Source of the DNA: Ancylothrix sp. D3o
Lineage (GTDB): Bacteria > Cyanobacteriota > Cyanobacteriia > Cyanobacteriales > Oscillatoriaceae
Direction of reading: 5' to 3'
NCBI RefSeq assembly: GCF_025370775.1
Contig: NZ_JAMXEX010000014.1
Coordinates: forward strand, 62,001 to 126,000
Length of the DNA stretch: 64,000 nucleotides
Shown: one piece after another, positions 16,563-26,389 of the stretch
Layout of the letters: the number at the start of each line of letters is the position of its first letter
How positions within the stretch are numbered: position 1 is the stretch's first letter
Notes under the pieces: generated by a model
Told to the model about the DNA's origin: nothing
Seen by the model: only the letters and a program-made list of their open reading frames with translations
Database searches by the model: none
Made by a program: the position numbers and the translations under genes

Positions 16563-17525
16563 ATGGATAAAGCAATTACAGAAAATCAGGGCCGGTGTGG
16601 CAGAAAAACCTATCAAAGAATTCTCAACAACATTGAAAAGGTAATAAAAGGGCAATCAGCAGCAATCAGAAAATTGTTGTCAGCCTTTGCAAGCGGGGGG
16701 CACGTTTTGCTAGAAGATTATCCGGGTACTGGTAAAACAACCCTAGCAAAAGCCCTAGCTTTCTCGGTAGATGTAACATTTAAGCGTATTCAATTTACGC
16801 CCGATCTTTTACCTTCCGATATTTTGGGAATTTCCATGCTTGACCCCAACGAACGCACTTTTCATTTCCATGAAGGCCCGATTTTTGCTAATATTGTTTT
16901 GGCTGATGAAATCAATCGCTCCTCACCGCGAACTCAGTCAGCTTTGTTAGAAGCAATGGCAGAATTCCAAGTTAGCATTGATGGAAATTTGCGGAAACTT
17001 AAAGACCCATTTTTTGTAATTGCTACTCAAAACCCAGTAGAATCTCGTGGGACTTATCCACTTCCAGAAGCCCAAATGGATCGCTTTGCACTTCAGTTTA
17101 GTTTAGGATACATTTCGCCAGAAGACGAGGTTAACCTGCTTTCCGATCAAATTCAGCAGCATCCAATTGATGCACTTCAACCCTGTGTCCAATTAGAGGA
17201 TTTAATATTATTAAAACAGCAAGTCAAACAAACGCGAATAAGCGAAGAATTGAAACGTTATATCGTCGATATTGTCAATGCCACTCGGTCAGCAGAAGGC
17301 GTACAATTAGGGGCAAGTCCGAGAGCATCCCTCGCTTTAATGAAAATTGCTCAAGCATTAGCATTGTTTGATGGCTATGAATTTGTTACACCCGAACATA
17401 TCCAAGAACCGGCCATTTCAGTGATTGCTCACCGGCTAGTAATGGAACCCCAAGCGCGTTTTTCTGGAAAAACCGCCGCCAGCGTTGTTGAAGAAATTAT
17501 TACAACTCTTCCTGTACCGGCCTAA
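16563..17525 (+). CDS. MoxR-family AAA+ ATPase
   Basis: A 320-residue MoxR AAA+ ATPase, a chaperone-like ATPase that typically works with DUF58/VWA partners. Walker A is G-T-G-K-T-T in EDYPGTGKTTLAKAL near residue 56. Walker B is VLADEINR, followed by SPRTQSALLEAM. Sensor 1 ATQNPVE and the PLPEAQMDRF arginine-finger segment are present, and the length is normal. It starts the three-gene set MoxR-DUF58-transglutaminase (3-base gap to the next gene, then a 4-base overlap), a conserved arrangement whose role is poorly known and often linked to the cell envelope. Located 300 bases after the NRPS operon, it is most likely an independent unit. Confidence 0.9.
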   Translation: MDKAITENQGRCGRKTYQRILNNIEKVIKGQSAAIRKLLSAFASGGHVLLEDYPGTGKTTLAKALAFSVDVTFKRIQFTPDLLPSDILGISMLDPNERTFHFHEGPIFANIVLADEINRSSPRTQSALLEAMAEFQVSIDGNLRKLKDPFFVIATQNPVESRGTYPLPEAQMDRFALQFSLGYISPEDEVNLLSDQIQQHPIDALQPCVQLEDLILLKQQVKQTRISEELKRYIVDIVNATRSAEGVQLGASPRASLALMKIAQALALFDGYEFVTPEHIQEPAISVIAHRLVMEPQARFSGKTAASVVEEIITTLPVPA

Positions 17526-17528
17526 AAA

Positions 17529-18881
17529 ATGACCTACATTATTTATCAACTTTTTAGGTTCATTTCTTCCCTCGAATATTCAGCCAAAAAACGATTAACC
17601 CCCAATGGTTTAATAGTCTTAATTAGCCTAATCTTCTCAGGCATTTTTGGCTTAGACACCAATGAGAGCATGACCTATCAAATATTTACCTTCCTGTTAT
17701 CAACCCTCACCATTTCAATAATTTACAGTCGTTTTTTTCGCTTCCACTATAATGCAGTGCGGATTCTGCCAAGATTTGCCACAGTTGGAATCACTCTCAA
17801 GTACCGCATTATTGTACAAAACAAAACTAACCAGACTCAAAACAGCCTAAAATTGTGGGAAAATTTTGCAGATCCGCGCCCCAATTTTAAAGAATTTATA
17901 GAAACACCCGCACCTAGTGAAGAACAACGCAATTTTCTTGATAAACACTTGGGTTATTATCGATGGCTGCGGCTAACTTCTAGGAAACAGTGCGCTACAG
18001 CTAAGGCGATAAATTTGCCTTCTCTTGCACCCCATAGCAAAACAGAAATTGTACTTGAAATTAAGCCCACCCATAGAGGCGTTATCCGCCTGACAGGTTT
18101 AACAGTAGCTAGGTCAGATCCGTTTGGGCTTTGGAATGCTTACAAGACCATTTCTTTGCCCCAATCACTGTTAATTTTACCAAAATTATATCACGTTCCA
18201 CCGATTCAACTTCCGGGGTCAAGAAGATATCAATCCGGTGGTATAGCACTAGCTTCATCTGTAGGAGATTCCGAAGAATTTCGCTCTTTGCGAGAATATC
18301 GTCCCGGCGATCCTTTACGAAAAATTCATTGGAAAAGTTGGGCAAAAGTAGGCAAACCAATTGTCAAAGAAGAGCAAGATGAGTTCTTTGTTAGGCACGC
18401 CTTAATTCTCGATACTTTTCAAACCCAAAAATATAGCGAAATTTTAGAAGAGGCTATCTCAATTGCTGCTTCATTAGCCGGTGAATTTCAGACTCAAGAA
18501 TCGTTATTAGATTTGATGTTTGTTGCTCAAGAAGCTTACTGCTTTACGTTTGGTCGGGGGCTGAATTCCACTGATAAAATGTTAGAAATTCTTGCCTCAC
18601 TCGGAGCCTGTCGAGACAAAGATTTTGAATTTATTATTCCCGTTGTCATTGAAAAAGTTTCTCTGTTAAGCGGGTGCATCTGTATATTTTTGTGTTGGGA
18701 CGAACCGAGAAAAAGATTAGTGAATTATCTTAAAAGTAGAGGCATCTCTACCTTAGTTTTAATTTTAACAAATAAAGAATCTCAATTAAAAGAATTAGAT
18801 TCTCGCCTTATTAACGATGAGCTAACTAGCTTTCATCTCTTAAAATTGGGCAAAATACAAGAGGAGTTAATGAAACTATGA
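17529..18881 (+). CDS. DUF58 domain protein
   Basis: A 450-residue protein with two N-terminal hydrophobic segments (roughly residues 27-42 and 50-68) and the DUF58 signature G-D-x-E-E-F-R-S-L-R-E-Y-R-P-G-D followed by I-H-W-K-x-W-A near residue 260. The region after it has the VWA-like alternation seen in this family (HALILDTF). DUF58 proteins pair with MoxR ATPases; the biochemical role is not settled. The gene begins 3 bases after moxR and its stop overlaps the next ATG (ATGA), which indicates translational coupling. Confidence 0.88.
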   Translation: MTYIIYQLFRFISSLEYSAKKRLTPNGLIVLISLIFSGIFGLDTNESMTYQIFTFLLSTLTISIIYSRFFRFHYNAVRILPRFATVGITLKYRIIVQNKTNQTQNSLKLWENFADPRPNFKEFIETPAPSEEQRNFLDKHLGYYRWLRLTSRKQCATAKAINLPSLAPHSKTEIVLEIKPTHRGVIRLTGLTVARSDPFGLWNAYKTISLPQSLLILPKLYHVPPIQLPGSRRYQSGGIALASSVGDSEEFRSLREYRPGDPLRKIHWKSWAKVGKPIVKEEQDEFFVRHALILDTFQTQKYSEILEEAISIAASLAGEFQTQESLLDLMFVAQEAYCFTFGRGLNSTDKMLEILASLGACRDKDFEFIIPVVIEKVSLLSGCICIFLCWDEPRKRLVNYLKSRGISTLVLILTNKESQLKELDSRLINDELTSFHLLKLGKIQEELMKL

Positions 18882-20881
18882 AAATGCCAATGTTTCTGCT
18901 GGGTACTGCTGTAATTTTTTGGGGCTGGCAAACAAAACTATGGATTGTAGCTTTGCCAATTGCCATTGTTTTAGAAGCCGCTCGCTGGTTTTCTTCTCGG
19001 TGGGATTTTTCAGATAATGATTTTAGACGCATTGCTAATCTCTGTCTGATTATTTTGTGCGGTTTACTGATTTATCTTTTGATTGTTAATCGCTCAATTT
19101 ACTTTATCTATAATTTATTGAAGTGGCTTCCTCTTGTATTTTTTCCTCTCCTGCTTATTCAGGCATACTCTGTTAAAGAAAACGTAGATATACGCTCGCT
19201 ATTTTTCTTCCTAGATAACAAAACAAAAAAAGAACCTCATAATGGCTTTACTGCTAATCTAAATTATCCCTATTTTGCCCTTTGTCTACTCTCCGCTAGT
19301 ACCGGCAACACCAGAGATATCTCTTTTTATGCTGGGATGTTTTTAATGTCAGCCGTTGCTTTATTTTATGGGCGAACAAAAAGATTTTCACTTATAACCT
19401 GGTGTTCTCTGCTTTTAATTGCCGGTAGTATGGGCTTTATCGGCCAAATTGGACTGCATCAACTCCACTCAGCCGTATCAAATTATATGGGGGAATTATT
19501 GAGCAATTCTAGTGGACAAGAAACAGACTTTTTGAAAAAGCAAACCAAAATGGGAGAAATTGGTTTATTGAAACAGTCAAATGAAATTATTTTAAGAGTG
19601 ACTCCAGAAGCCAAACAAACTCCCCCCCGACTGCTAAGAGAAGCAACTTATAATAAATACACATCTTCTACTTGGATAGCCTTAAATCCTAATTTTGCTG
19701 TCCTTCAACCAGAAAGTAATGGCAAAACTTGGCATTTAGGAAGTAAAACAGAAAATTCCTCAATGATTAATATTTTTGCCACACTCCAAAAAAATCAAGG
19801 TTTGCTAAGGCTGGCGGACGGAACTTTTCAAATTAATGAATTACCCGTCATCAAAATGGAGAAAAATAAATATGGCACAGTCAAAGTAGAAGGAAAAGTT
19901 GATTTTATTGCCTATCAAGCTTATTTTAATAATACCCTTTCTTTAGATAGTCCGCCAACTAAAGATGACCTAGAAATTCCCAAATCCGAATTATTTGCCA
20001 TCAATAAAATCATCAGTCAATTGGATATCAAAGGCAAATCACCTTCCCAAATATTAGAACTCGTAGACAGATTTTTTCAAAAAAATTTCAGCTATTCTCT
20101 TAACCAAACAGCTAAAAGTAATCACCTGACACCCTTATCAACATTTTTATTAGAAACCCGCTCTGGACATTGCGAATATTTTGCCACTTCTACAGCCCTT
20201 ATGTTGCGCTCTTTAGGCATTCCAGCACGTTATGCTGTTGGATATTCAGTTCACGAATTTAGCCCTTTGGAGAGCCAATATATTGTCAGAAGTCGTCATG
20301 CTCATGCTTGGACATTAGCTTATATAGCGGGAAAATGGCAAGCCTTTGATACAACCCCGGCTGACTGGATAAGTGTAGAGGATAACGCTGCTTCTCAATT
20401 GAGTTTTATTTCTGATTTATGGTCATTATTGACTTTTAAATTTTCCCTATTATTACGGCAGGGTGCCGGTAGCTATGGCTGGAAATATGGCGGCGGGCTA
20501 GTCTTGGTATTAATAATTTTTCTGGGGTGGAAATTTAGCTCTCCCAAAAAGATCCGCCGTTTAACTAAAACCTCGAAAACCTTTAAATCCAGTCAAAACA
20601 ATAACATACCTGATTTGGTTTCCGAATTTTATTTAATCGAAGACAAGCTAAAAAAATTAGGATTTATTCGCCCTCCTTCCGAACCTTTAAAAAGTTGGAT
20701 AAAGCGGTTAAAAAACGAACAACCAGAATTAGCTTTTATTGACGATTTGGAATCGCTGGTTGAGCTTTATTATCACATCCGTTTCGATAGAGAAAATTCC
20801 GTGAGCATTCAGCAAAGCAATAATGATGCTGAAAAAACCCGATTCAAATCTTTTATCCAATCTTGGCTTAAGAAATATTAA
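18878..20881 (+). CDS. Membrane transglutaminase-like protein (TgpA type)
   Basis: A 667-residue protein. About seven hydrophobic segments lie in the first 200 residues, followed by an extracytoplasmic region with a transglutaminase-like core: C432 in SGHCEYFA, H476 in HAHAW and D491 in FDTTP form the expected Cys-His-Asp triad. A further membrane segment (about residues 535-552, GLVLVLIIFLGW) precedes a short cytoplasmic C-terminal helical domain of the DUF4129 kind (around residues 590-660). The family member TgpA of Pseudomonas is an essential protein, but the substrate in cyanobacteria is unknown. It is the third member of the MoxR-DUF58 set. Confidence 0.88.
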   Translation: MKMPMFLLGTAVIFWGWQTKLWIVALPIAIVLEAARWFSSRWDFSDNDFRRIANLCLIILCGLLIYLLIVNRSIYFIYNLLKWLPLVFFPLLLIQAYSVKENVDIRSLFFFLDNKTKKEPHNGFTANLNYPYFALCLLSASTGNTRDISFYAGMFLMSAVALFYGRTKRFSLITWCSLLLIAGSMGFIGQIGLHQLHSAVSNYMGELLSNSSGQETDFLKKQTKMGEIGLLKQSNEIILRVTPEAKQTPPRLLREATYNKYTSSTWIALNPNFAVLQPESNGKTWHLGSKTENSSMINIFATLQKNQGLLRLADGTFQINELPVIKMEKNKYGTVKVEGKVDFIAYQAYFNNTLSLDSPPTKDDLEIPKSELFAINKIISQLDIKGKSPSQILELVDRFFQKNFSYSLNQTAKSNHLTPLSTFLLETRSGHCEYFATSTALMLRSLGIPARYAVGYSVHEFSPLESQYIVRSRHAHAWTLAYIAGKWQAFDTTPADWISVEDNAASQLSFISDLWSLLTFKFSLLLRQGAGSYGWKYGGGLVLVLIIFLGWKFSSPKKIRRLTKTSKTFKSSQNNNIPDLVSEFYLIEDKLKKLGFIRPPSEPLKSWIKRLKNEQPELAFIDDLESLVELYYHIRFDRENSVSIQQSNNDAEKTRFKSFIQSWLKKY

Positions 20882-21239
20882 GGGCCGGTATTTCCTTGGT
20901 TTAAGGCTTGATGGATTCTTTCAAAAATCATCTTTAGCTACCTTCGTGACTTTGAGATCCTCGTTTTCTTTTCATAATAAGTAGAAGCACTTAATTATTT
21001 GTAGGATGGGTAGAGCGTAAGCGATACCCATCAAAGCGTTGAGAGTGTTGGGTTTCGTTCCTCTACCCAACCTACATTACATATAGAGTTTAATTAAGTT
21101 GACTTACTTAACAGACAAACGCTCTGAATGTCCATCTTCAAAGTCAGCTAAAACACTGAACCATTAAATTATAAAATCGAATAAAATGAATATAAAGCAT
21201 ATTTAAATCCTCTTATTGCTCTGATAGTCCGCTCAAATT
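20882..21239. other. 358-base intergenic region
   Basis: No gene is supported here. It contains the inverted repeat at 21001-21075 and an AT-rich stretch before the large kinase gene. The kinase ATG at 21240 has no clear Shine-Dalgarno sequence (the bases before it read CCGCTCAAATT). Confidence 0.5.
21001..21075. repeat. MITE-like inverted repeat GTAGGATGGGTAGAG / CTCTACCCAACCTAC
   Basis: The 15-base arms at 21001-21015 and 21061-21075 are inverted copies with one mismatch and 45 bases between them. The sequence resembles the GTAGGxTGGG repeats scattered in many cyanobacterial genomes. No transposase is present, so a non-autonomous element is inferred. Confidence 0.6.
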
Positions 21240-24200
21240 ATGATCATCCCTCGACTCAACCAAATTAAAAATTTATATCACGCATTAGTCAAGAACCTGC
21301 TACTTATGCTGCTTGGTTTACTCGCTTCTGTGGCTGTTTTATTCTTGTGGCAAGAGCTAATTGCCAACGAACAACTCCACATCGAGCAGTTAATTGAGCA
21401 ACAAGCCAATGCGATCAAGTCACAAATCAGCGAAGAATTATCAATTCGGATGGTCGCACTTCAGCAAATGGCAAATCGTTGGGAAGTGAGTGGCGCTACA
21501 CCCCAAGACCTTTGGGAAGCTGATGCTGAAGCCTATGTAAAGGATTTCTACGGTTGTCAAGCGCTGGAGTGGGTCGATCCCTCATTTAAAGTCCGCTGGG
21601 TTGTACCTTTAATAGGAAATGAGGCCGTAAAAAACTTAGATTTGAGTCAGGAGCCACGTCGCCAGATTACTTTGCAGGTGGCTCGTGATTTACGTCAAAT
21701 TATTTTAACACGCAAGATTGCACTGGCTCAAGGCGGTAAAGGATTTCTGGCAACGGTTCCTCTATTTGTAGGCGAAAGATTTGATGGGTTTATTCTTGGA
21801 GTCTTTCGGTTTCAAAGTTTATTTCACACTATTTTAAAAGTGCCGGTTGGGTATAACGTTGCGATTTATGATGGCGCAGAATTAATTTACAGCCAAGGGA
21901 ATACATCTCAATCTTTCCCTCACAAAACGGTAGTCGTTAAAACCTATGGTGCCGACTGGCGCCTAGAGGTTTCTCCCACTCCCGAATTACTGGAACAAGT
22001 AAAATCTCCGGTGCTAAATGTCGTCTTAATAGGCGGTTTAGCTTTAGTTTGGATGCTTGTATTAATCGTTTATTTAACCCAAATTAGCTATCGTCAAATT
22101 CATCAATTTAAAAAAGCTAACCGTCAGTTAGAACGGGAAATTCACCAACGACAACAGGCAGAAATTGAGATCGCTCGACTAGCCGCCATTGTTGAATCCT
22201 CAGAAGATGCAATTTTTAGTAAAGATTTAGATAATGTAATTACAAGCTGGAATCGTGGAGCCGAGCGGATTTTTGGTTACACCGCCGCAGAAATCATCGG
22301 CCAAAGGGCGACAAAATTAATTTCAGCAGAATATCAAGATGAAGAAAACAACAATATTCGCAGAATTCAGCAAGGAGAACGCATCAAACATTACGAGACA
22401 AAACGGCTGAGAAAAGACGCAGCTTTAATCGATATTTCAATTACTGTTTCACCAATTAAAGACGAAAACGGCAATATCATTGGAGCTTCAAAAATTGCCC
22501 GCAATATTAGTGACCGCAAACAAGCTGAAGAAGCACTACGTCAGAGCGAAGAACGCTGGGAACTAGCGCTACGCGGGAATAACGACGGCATTTGGGATTG
22601 GAATATTCAAAGCAACGAAGTTTTCTTTTCTAGCCGGTGGAAAGAAATGCTGGGTTATCAAGAACATGAAATCCAAAACACTTTGGACGAATGGACAAAC
22701 CGCATACATCCCGATGATTTAGAATGGGTCATGGAAGCCGTTCAAGACCATTTTGCCAAAAAAACACCCTTCTATCTCACAGAACATCGCATTCGCTGTA
22801 AAGATGGTTCCTATAAATGGATTCTGGATCGCGCTCAAGCACTTTGGGATGACAAAGGTAAAGTAATTCGGATGGCCGGTTCTCACACCGATATCACAGA
22901 ACGCAAACAAACTGAAGTTGCCATCAAAGAAAGCGAAGCTAGATATCGCCAACTCATCGATAACTTAACTGCTGGTTTTGTCATTCACGCAATTGATACC
23001 AGCATCATATTATGCAATTCAAAAGCCTGTGAATTACTAGGGCTTTCAATGGATCAAATCTTGGGAAAAACCACCTTTGATCAGTCATGGCATTTCCTGC
23101 GAGAAGATGGCACAGTTATGCCAAAAGAGGAATATCCGGTGAATCAAGTTTTATCCTCTAACATTCCCCTCAAAAATTATGTTTTAGGAATTAACAGAGG
23201 AATTGACCCCTTAATTTGGGTATTAGTCAATGCTTACCCAGAGTTCGATACCAACAATCAATGCAAACAAGTTGTCATTACCTTTATTGATATTAGCAAG
23301 CTTAAACAAGCCGAGTCAGAAATTCAACAAACCCGGAATTTCTTACAAGCACTCTTGAATCATCTACCCGTTGCGATTGTTGTCAAAGATGCACATCCTG
23401 AAAGATTTGGAGTATTTCAGTTTTGGAATAAAACTAGCGAAGTGTTATTTGGAATTTCCGCCGAACAAGCCACCGGCAAAACTTGCTATGACTTTTTCCC
23501 AACCGAACAAGCAAACTTTTTCGACCAAAAAGATAGAGAAACTGTCAGCAAAGGTAGTGTTGAGGATATTCCCGAAAAAGTCATCGATAGTCATAGTTTA
23601 GGCCAACGTTGGCTGCATACCATCAAAATTCCCATTTATAACGAGCAGAATCAGCCCGATTATCTGCTTGAATTTTCAGAAGATATCACTGCTCGCAAAC
23701 AAGCAGAAACAGAATTGCGAGAAATGAGTAAGGCGGTAGAAAATGCGGTGTCCGGTATTTCTAAACTAGATACCCAAGGATGTTACCTCTTCGTCAATAA
23801 AGCTTATGCTGACCTGACAGGCTACCAACCAGAAGAAATGCTCGGAATGGCTTGGCAAAAAACCGTACATCCCGACGAGTTAGACAAACTAATTGCAGCC
23901 TATGGGCAGATGGTAGAACAGGGTAGAGTTGAAGTTGAAACCACAGGAGTCCGTAAAGATAATTCAATTTTTTACAAACAATTGGTGATGATTTCAACTT
24001 ACGACGAACAACACCAATTCATAGGGCATTACTGCTTTATGAAAGATATTACTGAGCGCAAAATAACCGAAGTCGCACTAGCTCAAGAACTCCTGCGGAC
24101 TAAAACACTTTTCCACACTTCAATGGATGGTATTGTTGTCATGGATGCAAAGGGAAAAGTGGTTGAAGCCAGCCCCAGTTTTGCCCAAATGCTGGGTTAC

Positions 24201-26297
24201 ACTTTAGAAGAAACGGTAAATCTTAGTGTTTTTGATTGGGATGCTCAATGGTCGAAGGAAGAGCTAGAACTAATATTAAATGAACAGCAAACTTTTCCTC
24301 TCTTTGAAACTCGACACCGCCGGAAAGATGGTTTCATTTATGATGTTGAAATTAGCTGGAGCCGCGTGACTTTAGAAGGAAAAGTTATGAACTTATGTAT
24401 CTGCCGCGATATCAGCGGACGCAAACAAACAGAAGAAGCTCTGCGACATCAAAAAGAGATGTTTCAAACCATCGTCAGTCATATCCCAGTTATGATTGCT
24501 TTGTTTAACCCAGAGGGGATAATTGAATTTATCAACCCGGAATTAGAACGAATTTTAGGTTGGTCGCTAGAGGATTGGAAGCAAAAAGATATCTTAGAAG
24601 AGTGTTATCCAGACCCGGTTTATCGCCAAAGTGTCTTAGAACATATGCTGTCGGCTACTGGAAAATGGAAAGATGCAACTACGCTAACCGCTACCAAACA
24701 ATCGTTAGAGACATCTTGGGCAAACGTGAGGCTTTCCAGCGGATATTTGTTAGGGATTGGTCAAGATATTACTGAGCGCAAACAAAAAGAACGAGCCCTG
24801 CAACAAGCAATGGAAGCCGCAGAAGCAGCGAATTTAGCAAAAAGTATTTTTCTGGCGAATATGAGCCACGAACTACGCACTCCGCTCAACGTGATTTTGG
24901 GATTTGCCCAGGTGATGGCCCATGACTCTGCCCTAACTCCCAGTCAACAAGAAGACTTACTCACGATTCGCCGGAGTGGCGATCATCTCTTGAATTTGAT
25001 TAATGATGTGTTAGATATCTCAAAAATTGAATCGGGGCACTGCACGATTGAAGAGAGCCCCTTTGATTTAATTGCATTGCTGCATTCTCTCCGCAATATG
25101 TTTGCAGAACGAGCGAGTTCTAAAGGGCTTGACATCTCTTTGGAGATTAGCCCAGACGTGCCCCAATACATCCTTGCCGATGCTCAAAAATTGCGCCAAG
25201 TTTTACTCAATCTTCTCAGTAATGCAATTAAATTTACCAGTCGGGGAAGTATTACTGTGGGCGTGAGCGTTGCGGTTGACGATAAAAAAACGACACCCAT
25301 CACTCAGTCGATTCTCCGGTTTGTGGTGGCTGACACCGGTGTAGGCATTGCCGTAGAAGAACTGGACACCATTTTCGATGCGTTTGTACAAGCTCAAGCT
25401 GGGAAGCGCTCAGCCAATGGTACCGGCCTAGGTTTAACCATTAGCCGCAAACTTGTGGAACTGATGGGCGGTCAAATTTCTGTCAGTACCACTCTCGGAG
25501 TGGGCACTCAATTTAGCTTTACTGTTCCCGTTACTCCCACGAGCGGAGTTAATATTACACCCGAAGAGAATGATCGCCTTGTGATTGGGTTAGCGCCCGG
25601 CCAACCCCATCATCGCATTTTGGTGGTTGATGATCGGCTTGAAAATCGTCGGCTGATCGCTCGATTACTGGGTCAATTAGGCTTAGAGGTAAAAGAAGCG
25701 ACTAACGGACGCGAAGCGGTAAAGATTTGGCAGGAATGGCTTCCTGACTTAACCTGGATGGACATTCGGATGCCGGTGCTCGATGGATATGAAGCCACTA
25801 AGCAAATTCGGGCAATGGAACACGGGCAGAATGGCATTATTATTGCACTGACTGCCCAAGCATCCCAGAGTGATCGCGCCCTCGCCCTCGCTGCTGGTTG
25901 CAACGACTATATCAGCAAGCCCTTCCGAGAACAGACCGTCTTTTTCAAGATGTCGGAATATCTAGGGTTAAAGTATATCTATGAGGAAGAAACAATGGCG
26001 GGGCAAGGGAGAGGCCATAATTCTTCGCCTTCCCTATCTTCTCTTTCCACTCCGGCTTCTAGTTGCTTCGATCCAGCGCTTCTGGCCACGTTATCATCGG
26101 CATGGCTAACGCAGTTGGAGAAGGCGGCTGTCTGCGGGGATGATGTTTTGATCATTGACTTGGTTGCTGAACTATCGCCAGAATTTTCTTCACTGGCTAC
26201 GGAGCTTGTAGAATTCGCCAACCAGTATCAATTTGAGGAAATTCTCAAGCTGATTCAAGACAATTTTCCCACGAGGGTTTCTTCTTCCAATTCATAA
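21240..26297 (+). CDS. Membrane hybrid histidine kinase, CHASE-like sensor, seven PAS domains, HisKA-HATPase-REC
   Basis: A 1685-residue sensor kinase. A transmembrane helix (about 19-37) and a second one (about 258-282) enclose a roughly 215-residue extracytoplasmic sensor resembling a CHASE domain. I count seven PAS units near 310, 440, 570, 700, 830, 955 and 1080, most closed by a D-I-T-x-R-K type PAC ending. Then come HisKA with H1210 in MSHELRTPL, a HATPase with N-x-I-K-F-T, DTGVGI and GTGLGL, and a receiver with D1508 in WMDIRMP. The last 100 residues are helical without an Hpt-type HxxKG motif. It probably feeds the REC-GGDEF gene 92 bases downstream. The signal is not predictable from sequence. 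Confidence 0.9.
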   Translation: MIIPRLNQIKNLYHALVKNLLLMLLGLLASVAVLFLWQELIANEQLHIEQLIEQQANAIKSQISEELSIRMVALQQMANRWEVSGATPQDLWEADAEAYVKDFYGCQALEWVDPSFKVRWVVPLIGNEAVKNLDLSQEPRRQITLQVARDLRQIILTRKIALAQGGKGFLATVPLFVGERFDGFILGVFRFQSLFHTILKVPVGYNVAIYDGAELIYSQGNTSQSFPHKTVVVKTYGADWRLEVSPTPELLEQVKSPVLNVVLIGGLALVWMLVLIVYLTQISYRQIHQFKKANRQLEREIHQRQQAEIEIARLAAIVESSEDAIFSKDLDNVITSWNRGAERIFGYTAAEIIGQRATKLISAEYQDEENNNIRRIQQGERIKHYETKRLRKDAALIDISITVSPIKDENGNIIGASKIARNISDRKQAEEALRQSEERWELALRGNNDGIWDWNIQSNEVFFSSRWKEMLGYQEHEIQNTLDEWTNRIHPDDLEWVMEAVQDHFAKKTPFYLTEHRIRCKDGSYKWILDRAQALWDDKGKVIRMAGSHTDITERKQTEVAIKESEARYRQLIDNLTAGFVIHAIDTSIILCNSKACELLGLSMDQILGKTTFDQSWHFLREDGTVMPKEEYPVNQVLSSNIPLKNYVLGINRGIDPLIWVLVNAYPEFDTNNQCKQVVITFIDISKLKQAESEIQQTRNFLQALLNHLPVAIVVKDAHPERFGVFQFWNKTSEVLFGISAEQATGKTCYDFFPTEQANFFDQKDRETVSKGSVEDIPEKVIDSHSLGQRWLHTIKIPIYNEQNQPDYLLEFSEDITARKQAETELREMSKAVENAVSGISKLDTQGCYLFVNKAYADLTGYQPEEMLGMAWQKTVHPDELDKLIAAYGQMVEQGRVEVETTGVRKDNSIFYKQLVMISTYDEQHQFIGHYCFMKDITERKITEVALAQELLRTKTLFHTSMDGIVVMDAKGKVVEASPSFAQMLGYTLEETVNLSVFDWDAQWSKEELELILNEQQTFPLFETRHRRKDGFIYDVEISWSRVTLEGKVMNLCICRDISGRKQTEEALRHQKEMFQTIVSHIPVMIALFNPEGIIEFINPELERILGWSLEDWKQKDILEECYPDPVYRQSVLEHMLSATGKWKDATTLTATKQSLETSWANVRLSSGYLLGIGQDITERKQKERALQQAMEAAEAANLAKSIFLANMSHELRTPLNVILGFAQVMAHDSALTPSQQEDLLTIRRSGDHLLNLINDVLDISKIESGHCTIEESPFDLIALLHSLRNMFAERASSKGLDISLEISPDVPQYILADAQKLRQVLLNLLSNAIKFTSRGSITVGVSVAVDDKKTTPITQSILRFVVADTGVGIAVEELDTIFDAFVQAQAGKRSANGTGLGLTISRKLVELMGGQISVSTTLGVGTQFSFTVPVTPTSGVNITPEENDRLVIGLAPGQPHHRILVVDDRLENRRLIARLLGQLGLEVKEATNGREAVKIWQEWLPDLTWMDIRMPVLDGYEATKQIRAMEHGQNGIIIALTAQASQSDRALALAAGCNDYISKPFREQTVFFKMSEYLGLKYIYEEETMAGQGRGHNSSPSLSSLSTPASSCFDPALLATLSSAWLTQLEKAAVCGDDVLIIDLVAELSPEFSSLATELVEFANQYQFEEILKLIQDNFPTRVSSSNS

Positions 26298-26389
26298 GCT
26301 GTTTGTCTCTTTAACATACGTTGAGAAGATGTCTTTAAAAACAGCAAATTGAACTGCTCACTACTTTTACTCAAATTTAGGAGAAGATT

